Source: Candidatus Pelagibacter sp. (lineage in GTDB: Bacteria; Pseudomonadota; Alphaproteobacteria; Pelagibacterales; Pelagibacteraceae). From it: a DNA stretch of 5,674 nucleotides. Of this stretch, positions 1 through 5,674 are shown piece by piece. Numbering within the stretch: the first letter of the stretch is position 1; each line of letters begins with the position of its first letter. The notes beneath the pieces are model-generated. The model did no database searches and was not told where the DNA came from. It was given only the letters and a program-made list of their open reading frames with translations. Location: contig JAOIXS010000036.1 in NCBI GenBank assembly GCA_028225715.1, forward strand, positions 1-5,674. Direction: 5' to 3'. A program made the position numbers and the translations under genes.

Positions 1-1
1 A

Positions 2-721
2 GAGATTTGTTTAAGACTAGCAAGTGAGGGAGCAAAAATTGTTATTGCTGAAATAGATATTGAAAATGGTGAAAAAATTTCTAAAAAAATTCAAGGTAAT
101 AATGGTGAAGCAATTGTTGTAGAAACAAATGTTGCCGAAGAAGACAGTGTAAATAACATGGCTGATGCAGCTATTAAAAAATTTGGTAAGATTGATATTC
201 TTATTAACAATGCTGGTATAAGACATATTAATAATATTCTAGATCATACAAAACAACAATGGGATGACATGATATCGGTAAACTTAACTGGACCATATCT
301 ATGCTGTAAGTCTGTTATTCCACATATGATAAAAAATGGTAAAGGAAAAATTATTAATTTTGGATCAATTGCAAGTTTTATGGGCAGACCTGATAGAGTA
401 GCCTATGTTGCTGCAAAATCTGGTATACTTGGTTTAACAAGAGCCTTAGCTGTCGATTTAACAGGGAAAAATATTAACGTTAATACTATTTGTCCTGGGT
501 TAATTTCAACACCGTTTAATCAAAAGTTTGCAGAGGATCCTACTCACGGTAAAGCTTGGGGTAAAGAAACAATAGTTGGACGTTGGGGTTTACCATCTGA
601 TATATCTGGTGCAGCAGTTTTTCTATCTAGCGATGATGCAGATTTTATAAATGGATCTGAAATAAAAATTGATGGTGGATGGTTAGCAGCAAAAACTAGA
701 AAAGGTGAAATAAGCAATTAA
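2..721 (+). CDS. Short-chain dehydrogenase/reductase (SDR), 5'-truncated by window edge
   Basis: This is a classical SDR oxidoreductase, a cytoplasmic NAD(P)-dependent alcohol/ketone enzyme. The frame is open from base 2, so the first in-window ATG (158) is internal; 239 codons are visible and roughly 20 residues, including the glycine-rich TGxxxGIG nucleotide loop, lie upstream. Visible residues 13-19 (IVIAEID) are the end of the second beta strand; the acidic residue there suggests preference for NAD(H) over NADP(H). NNAG is at bases 206-217. The catalytic tetrad is complete: Asn in SVNLTG, Ser at 365-367, Tyr at 404-406 and Lys at 416-418 (YVAAK). ICPGLISTPF and the C-terminal DGGW are also family-typical. 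The TAA at 719-721 shares one base with the next gene's ATG, implying translational coupling. The family is certain; the substrate is unknown. FabG-like 3-oxoacyl reductase, sugar or hydroxy-acid dehydrogenase are all possible, and the neighbours favour small-molecule catabolism. Confidence 0.93.
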   Translation, partial: EICLRLASEGAKIVIAEIDIENGEKISKKIQGNNGEAIVVETNVAEEDSVNNMADAAIKKFGKIDILINNAGIRHINNILDHTKQQWDDMISVNLTGPYLCCKSVIPHMIKNGKGKIINFGSIASFMGRPDRVAYVAAKSGILGLTRALAVDLTGKNINVNTICPGLISTPFNQKFAEDPTHGKAWGKETIVGRWGLPSDISGAAVFLSSDDADFINGSEIKIDGGWLAAKTRKGEISN

Positions 722-2241
722 TGAGTGATGATTTTAAAAATAATTTAGAACTAGCACTGGGTAATGCAAAAAGATTATCTAATAAGATTTTAATCAATGG
801 AAAGTTATCACCCTCTAAAGCTGAAGGTAAAATTAGTATATTAAATCCAAGTACAGGTGAAAACATTGGTGAAGCTCCACAGTGTAATAAGGTTGATGTT
901 AATATAGCAGTGGATTCTGCAGAAGCTGCGTTTCAAAAATGGAAAAAAATACCTGCAAGAGAACGTGGTAAAATAATGTTGGCCGCTGCTAGAAAATTAG
1001 AAGACAGAAAAAATGAAATTGAAACATTATTAGCTTTAGATACCGGTAACGCTCTTAGAACTCAAGCTATACCCGAGACAGCTGCATCAATTGAGTTAAC
1101 ACATATGTTTGCTGGACTAGCAGGAGAAATTAAAGGTGAAAATTACCCACCAAATATTCCAAATACAATTCACTATACAACAAAAGATCCAATTGGAGTT
1201 GTTTGTGCTATCATTCCTTGGAACGCTCCTTTGTTTTTAACTGTTGCAAAAATTGCACCAGCTATTGTAGCAGGAAATACTGTAGTGCTAAAAACTGCTG
1301 AGCAAGCACCACTTTGTGCTTTGCTTTTATGTGAAATATTACAACAAGAACTTCCTCCTGGAGTTCTAAATGTCATTTCTGGTTATGGAGAAGAGTGTGG
1401 TGAACCTTTAATTGATCATCCTAAAGTTAGAAAGGTTACTTTTACTGGATCGTTTTCTGTTGGAAAAATTATTGCAATGAGAGCTGCTCCAAAATTATGT
1501 CCTGTTACATTAGAATTAGGTGGAAAAAACCCAAATATTATAATGAGTGATGCTGACTTAGAAATAGCAATACCAGGTGTAATCGATGGTATGAGGTATA
1601 CTCGTCAAGGCCAAGCATGTACAGCTGGATCAAGAGTTTATATACATGAAAAAATTTATGATAAAGTTTTAGAAGGTGTGGTTTCTAAGTTGAGCAAACT
1701 TAAGATGGGGAATGCACTTGATAGTAAATCTGATATTGGCGCAATAATATCTGATGAACAACTCAAAAGAACCTTACATTATATGGACATTGCTAAAAAA
1801 ACATCATCAGCAAAGGTTTTACATGGTGGCAATCAACCTAAAGGAGGAGATTATAAGGAAGGGTTCTTTTATGAACCAACCTTATTGTCAGGCGTTCCTG
1901 TAGAATCTCCTGTATGTCAAGAAGAGGTATTTGGGCCTGTTGCTTGCGCAATTCCGTTTAAGAGTTTTGATGAAGTTATGAAAAGCGCTAACGACACACC
2001 TTTTGGTTTATCAGCCGTTTTATGGACTCAAAACTTATCTAGAGCATTGCAATTTGTAGATGAAATTGAAGCTGGCTTTGTTCAGGTAAATCAATGCGTT
2101 GCTCCAAGAGCCAATGTTTCTTATGGAGGAATTAAAATGAGTGGTTTAGGTAAAGAATATGCTTTTGATAGTATGATTAACCACTTCACACAAAGTAAAA
2201 CAGTTTTAATTAATAGAGGTAAATCAAATTTAGATGACTAA
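721..2241 (+). CDS. NAD(P)-dependent aldehyde dehydrogenase (hydrolytic type)
   Basis: This 506-residue protein has the normal length of the ALDH superfamily, which oxidises an aldehyde to the carboxylic acid in the cytoplasm. Visible landmarks in order: cofactor-site PWNAP with Asn168; Lys191 in VLKTAEQAP; nucleotide-fold loop FTGSFSVG (241-248); general-base Glu265 in LELGGKNPN; nucleophile Cys300 in GQACTAGSR; and EEVFGP (401-406) with Glu402 for ribose binding. Near the C-terminus the usual PFGGxKxSGxGRE block reads SYGGIKMSGLGKE, a mild deviation. Presence of Glu265 and the ELGGK context argue against MmsA, the CoA-acylating methylmalonate-semialdehyde dehydrogenase, which lacks this Glu. 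The start ATG overlaps the SDR stop as TAATG; an AGGTGA (703-708) lies 12 bases upstream. Its own stop overlaps the next gene by 8 bases. The substrate cannot be named; betaine-aldehyde, semialdehyde and aromatic aldehyde enzymes share this fold. Confidence 0.95.
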   Translation: MSDDFKNNLELALGNAKRLSNKILINGKLSPSKAEGKISILNPSTGENIGEAPQCNKVDVNIAVDSAEAAFQKWKKIPARERGKIMLAAARKLEDRKNEIETLLALDTGNALRTQAIPETAASIELTHMFAGLAGEIKGENYPPNIPNTIHYTTKDPIGVVCAIIPWNAPLFLTVAKIAPAIVAGNTVVLKTAEQAPLCALLLCEILQQELPPGVLNVISGYGEECGEPLIDHPKVRKVTFTGSFSVGKIIAMRAAPKLCPVTLELGGKNPNIIMSDADLEIAIPGVIDGMRYTRQGQACTAGSRVYIHEKIYDKVLEGVVSKLSKLKMGNALDSKSDIGAIISDEQLKRTLHYMDIAKKTSSAKVLHGGNQPKGGDYKEGFFYEPTLLSGVPVESPVCQEEVFGPVACAIPFKSFDEVMKSANDTPFGLSAVLWTQNLSRALQFVDEIEAGFVQVNQCVAPRANVSYGGIKMSGLGKEYAFDSMINHFTQSKTVLINRGKSNLDD

Positions 2242-3160
2242 TCACATTGCATTTATAGGTGTTGGAAATATGGGAAACCCTATGGCTGATCAATTAGTAA
2301 AAGCTGGCAAAGAAGTAAAAGCTTTTGATGTTTCACCAGAGGTAATAAAAATTGCAAAAGAGTCAGGTTTAAATGTTGTATCAACAATGGATGAATTATT
2401 AGATGGAGCTAGTACTGTTATATCTATGCTACCAGAGGGAAAGCATGTTCGATCTCTTTATTTAGGAGACAAAGGAATATTAAATAAAATTCCAAAAGAA
2501 TGTTTGATAATTGATTGCTCAACAATTGATATTGAGACTTCTCTAGAGCTAGGTAATGAATCAAAAAAACTTGGAATTAAAATGATAGATGCACCAGTTA
2601 CTGGTGGTGTGATGGGTGCAAGAATTGGAAAATTAAATTTTTTAGTTGGTGGAAGTGATGAAGCTGTAGCATTAGCAAAACCTTTATTTGATATTATGGG
2701 ACAAAAAATTTTACATGCAGGTGCTCAAGGAAGTGGAGTAGGTGTAAAAATTTGCAACAATATGTCTTTAGGAATTTCTATGATAGCAGCATCTGAATCT
2801 TTAATGTTAGCTAAAAGATTAAAAATGGATATTAAAAAGGTTCATGAAATAATAAAAGCAGCTTCAGGAAATAATTGGGCTATGACTAATTATACACCTT
2901 TACCAAATCTTACTGATGGAGTTCCTTCAAATAATAAATACCGACCAGGTTTTACAGCAGCAATGATGAGGAAGGATTTAAGATTAGCTATGGATGCTGC
3001 GCAGTCTGTAGATGCCTCAACACCTTTAGGTAAAGCTGCTTTAGAGATTTTTTCAAAGTTCTGTGATGAAGGTGATAGTGATACTGATTATTCAGGTATA
3101 TCTAAAATGATTGGTGGTGATGCTTGGAATTATCCATTTGATCCAAAGGGAAATAAATAA
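2234..3160 (+). CDS. mmsB: 3-hydroxyisobutyrate dehydrogenase-like beta-hydroxyacid dehydrogenase
   Basis: This 308-residue NAD(P)-dependent enzyme belongs to the beta-hydroxyacid dehydrogenase family, which oxidises 3-hydroxy acids to semialdehydes (or works in reverse). The N-terminal Rossmann motif is GVGNMGNPMADQL (residues 9-21). DCSTID (94-99) and substrate-binding DAPVTGG (119-125) follow. The catalytic lysine is Lys172 in GVGVKICNN, with Asn176 beside it, and KDLRLAMDAA begins at 247. The run KICNNMSLGISMI, the block NNKYRPGF (233-240) and STPLGKAA are what I recall of true MmsB rather than of GarR/tartronate-semialdehyde reductase or Gnd-like relatives. The ATG sits inside ATGACTAA, overlapping the ALDH stop by 8 bases, with AGAGGT 13 bases upstream, so expression is coupled to that gene. 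In the valine pathway MmsB makes methylmalonate semialdehyde; here the adjacent ALDH is not MmsA, so the true substrate may differ. Family is very secure and the symbol is tentative. Confidence 0.85.
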   Translation: MTNHIAFIGVGNMGNPMADQLVKAGKEVKAFDVSPEVIKIAKESGLNVVSTMDELLDGASTVISMLPEGKHVRSLYLGDKGILNKIPKECLIIDCSTIDIETSLELGNESKKLGIKMIDAPVTGGVMGARIGKLNFLVGGSDEAVALAKPLFDIMGQKILHAGAQGSGVGVKICNNMSLGISMIAASESLMLAKRLKMDIKKVHEIIKAASGNNWAMTNYTPLPNLTDGVPSNNKYRPGFTAAMMRKDLRLAMDAAQSVDASTPLGKAALEIFSKFCDEGDSDTDYSGISKMIGGDAWNYPFDPKGNK

Positions 3161-3172
3161 AAACAATATTTG

Positions 3173-3272
3173 TAAGTTTACTTAACAGTATTTAAAGTAT
3201 ACCAAGTAACTCAATTGATTATAATAAACCATAGGTTGTATCATTTATATTTACCTCATTTTAAGTTTACTT
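3173..3272 (+). repeat. Repeated AAGTWTAC elements in the dctP upstream region
   Basis: An 11-base sequence, TAAGTTTACTT, occurs exactly twice, at 3173-3183 and 3262-3272. Its core AAGT-TT-ACTT is itself an inverted repeat (arms AAGT/ACTT). A related AAGTATAC lies at 3195-3202, 21 bases (two helical turns) after the first AAGTTTAC (3174-3181) and overlapping the -35 position of the candidate promoter. The shorter AAGTAAC lies at 3204-3210. This arrangement around a -10 box resembles regulator binding sites. No regulator gene is in the window, so the binding protein is unknown, and low sequence complexity makes chance similarity possible. Confidence 0.4.
3220..3225 (+). promoter_or_regulatory. 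Candidate -10 box of a promoter for the TRAP transporter genes
   Basis: TATAAT matches the consensus sigma-70 -10 hexamer. A TG lies two bases before it, close to but not exactly the extended -10 arrangement. The hexamer 17 bases upstream (3197-3202, GTATAC) is a poor -35 match, so the promoter may depend on an activator. Transcription would start near 3232, leaving a leader of about 107 bases before dctP. In DNA this AT-rich a TATAAT can arise by chance; support comes from its location in the only sizeable gap in the window and directly before a secreted binding-protein gene. Confidence 0.4.
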
Positions 3273-3301
3273 TTCTCTAACAATAATGTTTATTTCAAAT
3301 C

Positions 3302-3318
3302 TTATTAAGACTTAATAA
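3302..3318. promoter_or_regulatory. Perfect 8-1-8 palindrome, candidate operator before dctP
   Basis: TTATTAAG-A-CTTAATAA is a perfect inverted repeat with a single central base, lying 7 bases before the Shine-Dalgarno and 20 bases before the dctP start. The one-base centre suits a dimeric DNA-binding protein better than an RNA hairpin, though a weak 7-bp A/T stem with a 3-base loop is conceivable. Its position between the likely transcription start and the ribosome site is where a repressor would act. The binding protein is not identifiable from this window. Confidence 0.45.
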
Positions 3319-3325
3319 AAAAACA

Positions 3326-3332
3326 GAGAGGG
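3326..3332 (+). promoter_or_regulatory. Strong ribosome binding site of dctP
   Basis: GAGAGGG ends six bases before the dctP ATG, an ideal spacing and the strongest Shine-Dalgarno in the window. It fixes the start at 3339 and agrees with the signal peptide beginning right there. The other genes have weaker or more distant purine runs, and dctQ has none that I can see, so dctP is likely the most highly translated gene of the locus. Confidence 0.8.
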
Positions 3333-3338
3333 ATAAAC

Positions 3339-4430
3339 ATGAAAAAAATCACAACATTGATTTTAAGTTTAGTTTTTGCAGTATCTATTATTGCTTCTGC
3401 TTCAGCTAAAACTTTAAAAATACAAATGACCTTTCCAAAAACTTCTTATGATGCGCAAATCGTAGGAATGTGGGCTGAAAGAGTTACTGGCCTTACTGGT
3501 GGTTCATTAAAATTTGAACTTCTAGGAGCTGGAGAAGTTGTAGGTGTTAAAGAAACATTAGAAGCTGTTGACAAGGGTCTTGTTGATGGTGGTGCTGCTT
3601 GGACTCATTACTGGTCTAATTATCACCCTGCTGCAATGTTATTTGGTTCGCCAGTTGCAGGTGGTGGTATTGGTTTAAGTACTAAATCTTGGTTAGCTTG
3701 GTATTTTGATAACGGTGGAAAAGCTTTATACGATCAACTATGGGATGAAATGGGTATGAACGTAAAAGGTTTCATCATGGCATCTTCTGGTCCAGAGGCT
3801 TTAGGTTGGTTCAAAGAACCGATCAACAGTATGGCTGATTTCAGAAAATACAGATTCAGAACTCCTCCGGGAATTCCTGGTCAAACATACAAAGACATTG
3901 GTGTTGCATCAGTTTCAATGGGTGGTGGAGATATTCTACCGGCACTTGAAAAAGGAACAATCGATGCTGCTGAATGGTGTTGTCCAAAACCAGATCTAGT
4001 ATTTGGTTTCCAAAAGGTATTGAAAAATTACTACCTTCAAGGCTTACACCAAAACGTTGTAAATGGAGACATTTTCTTCAACAAAGATGTTTACAATAAG
4101 TTATCTAAGCAAGAAAAATATGCAATGGAAATTGCTTCTGAAGCGATGATAACTAGAAACATCACTAACAGAGCTGTTGAAAATGGAAAAGCGTTAATTG
4201 AATTAACATCTAAGCATGGTGTTATACTTCATGATACACCAGCTGATTACTTTGTTGAGTACATGGCTGCTGCTAAAGCTACTATTCAAAAGAACTCAAA
4301 AGAAAATGCGTTCTTTGATAAAGTTTATCAGCACATGACTGCTCACGCAAAAATCGTAGTACCTTTTATTGCTCAAATGGAAACATCTGATGCATCAATT
4401 GGAACTGCATTTGCAAAATCGCAAAAGTAA
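3339..4430 (+). CDS. dctP: TRAP transporter solute-binding protein, 2-oxo-acid (TakP-like) type
   Basis: This 363-residue protein is the periplasmic receptor of a tripartite ATP-independent periplasmic (TRAP) transporter; it captures an organic acid and hands it to DctQM. Residues 1-23 are a Sec signal peptide (Lys-Lys start, hydrophobic core, ASA before Lys24 as likely cleavage site). The mature part begins KTLKIQMTFP, typical of the first beta strand. FRTPPGIPG (173-181) contains Arg174, the expected carboxylate-binding arginine. GGGDILPALEKGTIDAAEW (195-213) ends in the Glu-Trp pair characteristic of the TakP/lactate-like branch, followed by the odd CCPKPDL. This family binds 2-oxo acids, lactate or related carboxylates, in some members through a metal ion; the ligand here is not determined. 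Codon choice is shifted: 8 of 18 Phe codons are TTC, against 3 of 23 in the two preceding complete genes, consistent with high expression. It is followed by a terminator and then dctQ. Confidence 0.93.
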   Translation: MKKITTLILSLVFAVSIIASASAKTLKIQMTFPKTSYDAQIVGMWAERVTGLTGGSLKFELLGAGEVVGVKETLEAVDKGLVDGGAAWTHYWSNYHPAAMLFGSPVAGGGIGLSTKSWLAWYFDNGGKALYDQLWDEMGMNVKGFIMASSGPEALGWFKEPINSMADFRKYRFRTPPGIPGQTYKDIGVASVSMGGGDILPALEKGTIDAAEWCCPKPDLVFGFQKVLKNYYLQGLHQNVVNGDIFFNKDVYNKLSKQEKYAMEIASEAMITRNITNRAVENGKALIELTSKHGVILHDTPADYFVEYMAAAKATIQKNSKENAFFDKVYQHMTAHAKIVVPFIAQMETSDASIGTAFAKSQK

Positions 4431-4441
4431 ATAGATAATTT

Positions 4442-4478
4442 AAACGGGGGCTTAATATTTTTAAGTTCCCGTTTTTTT
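4442..4478 (+). terminator. Intrinsic terminator between dctP and dctQ
   Basis: AAACGGGGGCTTAA (4442-4455) pairs with TTAAGTTCCCGTTT (4461-4474) to give a 14-bp stem with two internal G-U pairs and a TATTT loop, and a run of seven T (4472-4478) completes the signal. The hairpin starts 12 bases after the dctP stop. Because dctQ and dctM follow on the same strand 40 bases later with no convincing promoter, it probably lets only part of the transcripts continue, so the binding protein is made in excess of the membrane subunits. Confidence 0.88.
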
Positions 4479-4517
4479 AAAATAGAAAAAAATTTAATCG
4501 ACATTACCAATCAATAA

Positions 4518-5138
4518 ATGGTCAAAAAAAAATCACATTCTGCTGGTGTTAAAGAAACTCTAGATATTACTGATGAGTTAATAGCAGAACGTCGAACTAG
4601 TTTAAAAATGCCTAAGGACATGGTTCCTTGGATGGCAAAAACTATAGAGTTTATCGACCTTAACATGTTAAGAGTTGGTAAAATAGTTTGCTGGATGGTA
4701 ATTCCTTTAATTTTTGCAATGACATTTGAAGTTATTGGTAGACATTTTTTTAATAGACCAACTCTTTGGGCTTACGATGTAACCAGAATGATTGCAGGAG
4801 CATTTTTTATGCTGGGCGCTGGTTATGCGTTATCAAAAGGTATTCATATAAGAGCTGACTTTTTATATAGAAATTGGAATGTTAAAACTCAAGCAAAAGT
4901 AGATCTATTCTTATATTTATTATTCTTCTTTCCAGGTTTTATAGTCTTTTTTTGGGTAAGCTTTGATTATGCTTATACTTCTATATGTGGGAGATCTATT
5001 TTAGCAGAATGCTTAGATGGAAAAGTTAGAATTCAAAGAGCAATGGATACCACTTGGATGCCAGTAATGTGGCCATTAAAAAGCTGCATGCCAATTGGAG
5101 CTTTTTTGTTATTAATTCAAGATTTCAGAATTATTTAA
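4518..5138 (+). CDS. dctQ: TRAP transporter small membrane subunit, C-terminus frameshifted
   Basis: DctQ is the small inner-membrane subunit that works with DctM and the binding protein in sodium- or proton-driven uptake. The open frame gives 206 residues: a charged N-terminal extension (about 1-50, cytoplasmic), then four predicted membrane segments near 56-74, 88-106, 129-152 and 183-201. LGAGYALSKGIHIRADFLY (99-117) and DTTWMPVMWPLKS (177-189) are family-typical. After IQ (200-201) the frame ends DFRII-stop, whereas relatives continue with a GxSEL-like helix; that continuation is present in another reading frame (bases 5122-5175). The gene thus looks damaged by a small indel, although all four membrane segments survive. 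The segment at about 156-175 between the last two helices seems long for the family. The start ATG has no visible Shine-Dalgarno; Met31 (4608) is an alternative start, but residues 10-45 resemble what I recall of relatives. The family call is secure, the exact ends less so. Confidence 0.85.
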   Translation: MVKKKSHSAGVKETLDITDELIAERRTSLKMPKDMVPWMAKTIEFIDLNMLRVGKIVCWMVIPLIFAMTFEVIGRHFFNRPTLWAYDVTRMIAGAFFMLGAGYALSKGIHIRADFLYRNWNVKTQAKVDLFLYLLFFFPGFIVFFWVSFDYAYTSICGRSILAECLDGKVRIQRAMDTTWMPVMWPLKSCMPIGAFLLLIQDFRII

Positions 5139-5175
5139 AACATATTATGCGTTTGTGAAAGGTAGATGGCCGTAA
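5122..5175 (+). pseudogene. dctQ: Out-of-frame remainder of dctQ C-terminus
   Basis: Reading from 5122, one base shifted from the upstream dctQ frame, gives ISELFKTYYAFVKGRWP followed by TAA at 5173-5175. This continues the IQ that ends at 5120 in the way DctQ proteins normally end (an IQG-xSEL helix after the last membrane segment). A single G (5121) separates the two parts, as if a GGN glycine codon had lost two bases, or one base had been inserted. In the new frame a TAA at 5113-5115 blocks reading further upstream, which confines the shift to about 5115-5124. The restored stop overlaps the ATG at 5175 as TAATG, the same junction seen between the SDR and ALDH genes. Confidence 0.75.
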
Positions 5176-5674
5176 TGGAAATTTTTTCACAAGAATTAAT
5201 TGGAGCAATAATGATAGGGGTAATGTTATTTGCTATCTTTATTGGTTTTCCTATTTCATTCACATTAATATTTTTAGGTCTTGTGTTTGGTTACTGGGGT
5301 TTTGGAAAGTTAGTTTTTTATCTAATGACCCTACAGTTCAATATGATTATGACTGAAAGCACGCTGGTTGCTGTTCCACTCTTTATTTTTATGGGTATAT
5401 TAATGGAATCTGCTGGTCTTATGGAAAGACTATTTTCAGCTATACAATTAATGCTATCTAGAACAAGGGGTGCATTATTTTATGCAGTTATGTTTGTGTC
5501 TACAATTTTTGCTGCTGCAACAGGAATAGTTGGAGCATCAGTAACAATTCTTGGAATTATGGCAGGTAAAACTATGATTAAATCTGGATACGATACTAGA
5601 TTGTCAGCTGGTTTAATATGTGCTGGAGGAACTCTTGGAATTTTAATTCCACCAAGTATTATGCTGGTGGTGAT
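5175..5674 (+). CDS. dctM: TRAP transporter large membrane subunit, 3'-truncated by window edge
   Basis: DctM is the channel-forming inner-membrane subunit of the TRAP transporter. About 166 codons are visible, likely around 40 percent of a protein usually well over 400 residues. Counting from Met at 5175, the features are a first hydrophobic helix (about 8-28), VPLFIFMG (67-74), GIVGASVTILG (117-127), SGYDTRLSAG (137-146) and AGGTLGILIPPSIMLVV (150-166), all conserved DctM signatures. Two starts are possible: ATG 5166 (adding MAV) and ATG 5175. I prefer 5175 because it forms TAATG with the repaired dctQ stop and lies about 11 bases after AAAGGT (5158-5163), close to the spacing at the ALDH and mmsB starts; 5166 would be only two bases from that site. 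No promoter precedes it, so it depends on transcription through dctQ. Confidence 0.93.
   Translation, partial: MEIFSQELIGAIMIGVMLFAIFIGFPISFTLIFLGLVFGYWGFGKLVFYLMTLQFNMIMTESTLVAVPLFIFMGILMESAGLMERLFSAIQLMLSRTRGALFYAVMFVSTIFAAATGIVGASVTILGIMAGKTMIKSGYDTRLSAGLICAGGTLGILIPPSIMLVV

Noticed and set aside
158..160. ATG at 158 as the start of the SDR gene
   Set aside because: The same frame is open back to base 2 and encodes SDR-typical sequence (the second beta strand and following helix), so this Met is internal and the real start is outside the window.
17..226. Minus-strand open frame of 69 codons
   Set aside because: It lies antisense to the SDR gene, has a low-complexity Asn/Phe-rich translation typical of the reverse of AT-rich coding sequence, and shows no recognisable motif.
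1173..1376. Minus-strand open frame of 67 codons
   Set aside because: It is fully antisense to the conserved ALDH region around PWNAP and has no ribosome site or family resemblance.
3163..3173. Possible terminator after mmsB (ACAA-TAT-TTGT)
   Set aside because: The stem is only four A/T-rich pairs and no T-run follows; there is no convincing terminator between mmsB and dctP, so read-through from the upstream genes is possible.
5113..5140. Programmed ribosomal frameshift in dctQ
   Set aside because: I see no in-frame slippery heptamer, stop-codon context like prfB, or strong hairpin at the shift point; TTTAAAA at 5134-5140 is in the wrong phase and lies after the shift. An indel or sequence error is simpler.
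5166..5168. ATG at 5166 as the dctM start
   Set aside because: It is possible, but it is only two bases from the AAAGGT site and adds just three residues; the TAATG overlap at 5175 fits the local pattern better. I keep it as the alternative.

Overview
The window is an AT-rich stretch (roughly one third G+C by eye) of tightly packed genes, all on the + strand. It looks like a catabolic and transport locus from a small-genome marine alphaproteobacterium. The base composition, one-base and eight-base gene overlaps, short intergenic gaps and a periplasmic-binding-protein transporter all suit the SAR11/Pelagibacterales type. This placement is an inference from style and protein flavour; no rRNA or marker gene is present.

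Layout: (1) Positions 2-3160 hold three oxidoreductase genes that form one translationally coupled unit: the 3' part of a short-chain dehydrogenase/reductase (its N-terminus lies upstream of the window), a complete NAD(P)-dependent aldehyde dehydrogenase, and a complete 3-hydroxyisobutyrate dehydrogenase-like (MmsB-like) enzyme. (2) Positions 3161-3338 are a 178-base control region with a candidate -10 box, repeated AAGTWTAC elements, a perfect 8-1-8 palindrome just before the ribosome binding site, and a strong Shine-Dalgarno. (3) Positions 3339-5674 encode a TRAP transporter of the 2-oxo-acid (TakP-like) branch: secreted solute-binding protein (dctP), small membrane subunit (dctQ), and the first part of the large membrane subunit (dctM, cut by the window end). 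A clear intrinsic terminator lies between dctP and dctQ.

The working model is that the TRAP system imports a small organic acid and the three dehydrogenases act on it or its breakdown products. The sequence does not identify the substrate. The aldehyde dehydrogenase is of the ordinary hydrolytic type and is not MmsA, so this is not the textbook mmsA-mmsB valine pair.

The most notable anomaly is in dctQ. Its open frame stops at 5138, but the family-typical C-terminus continues in another frame from 5122 to a TAA at 5173-5175 that overlaps a dctM ATG by one base. The gene therefore appears to carry a small indel near 5115-5124, either a real mutation or a sequence error. Apart from that, I see no evidence of a wholly new system; the locus reads as an ordinary catabolic-transport island with interesting regulatory layout.
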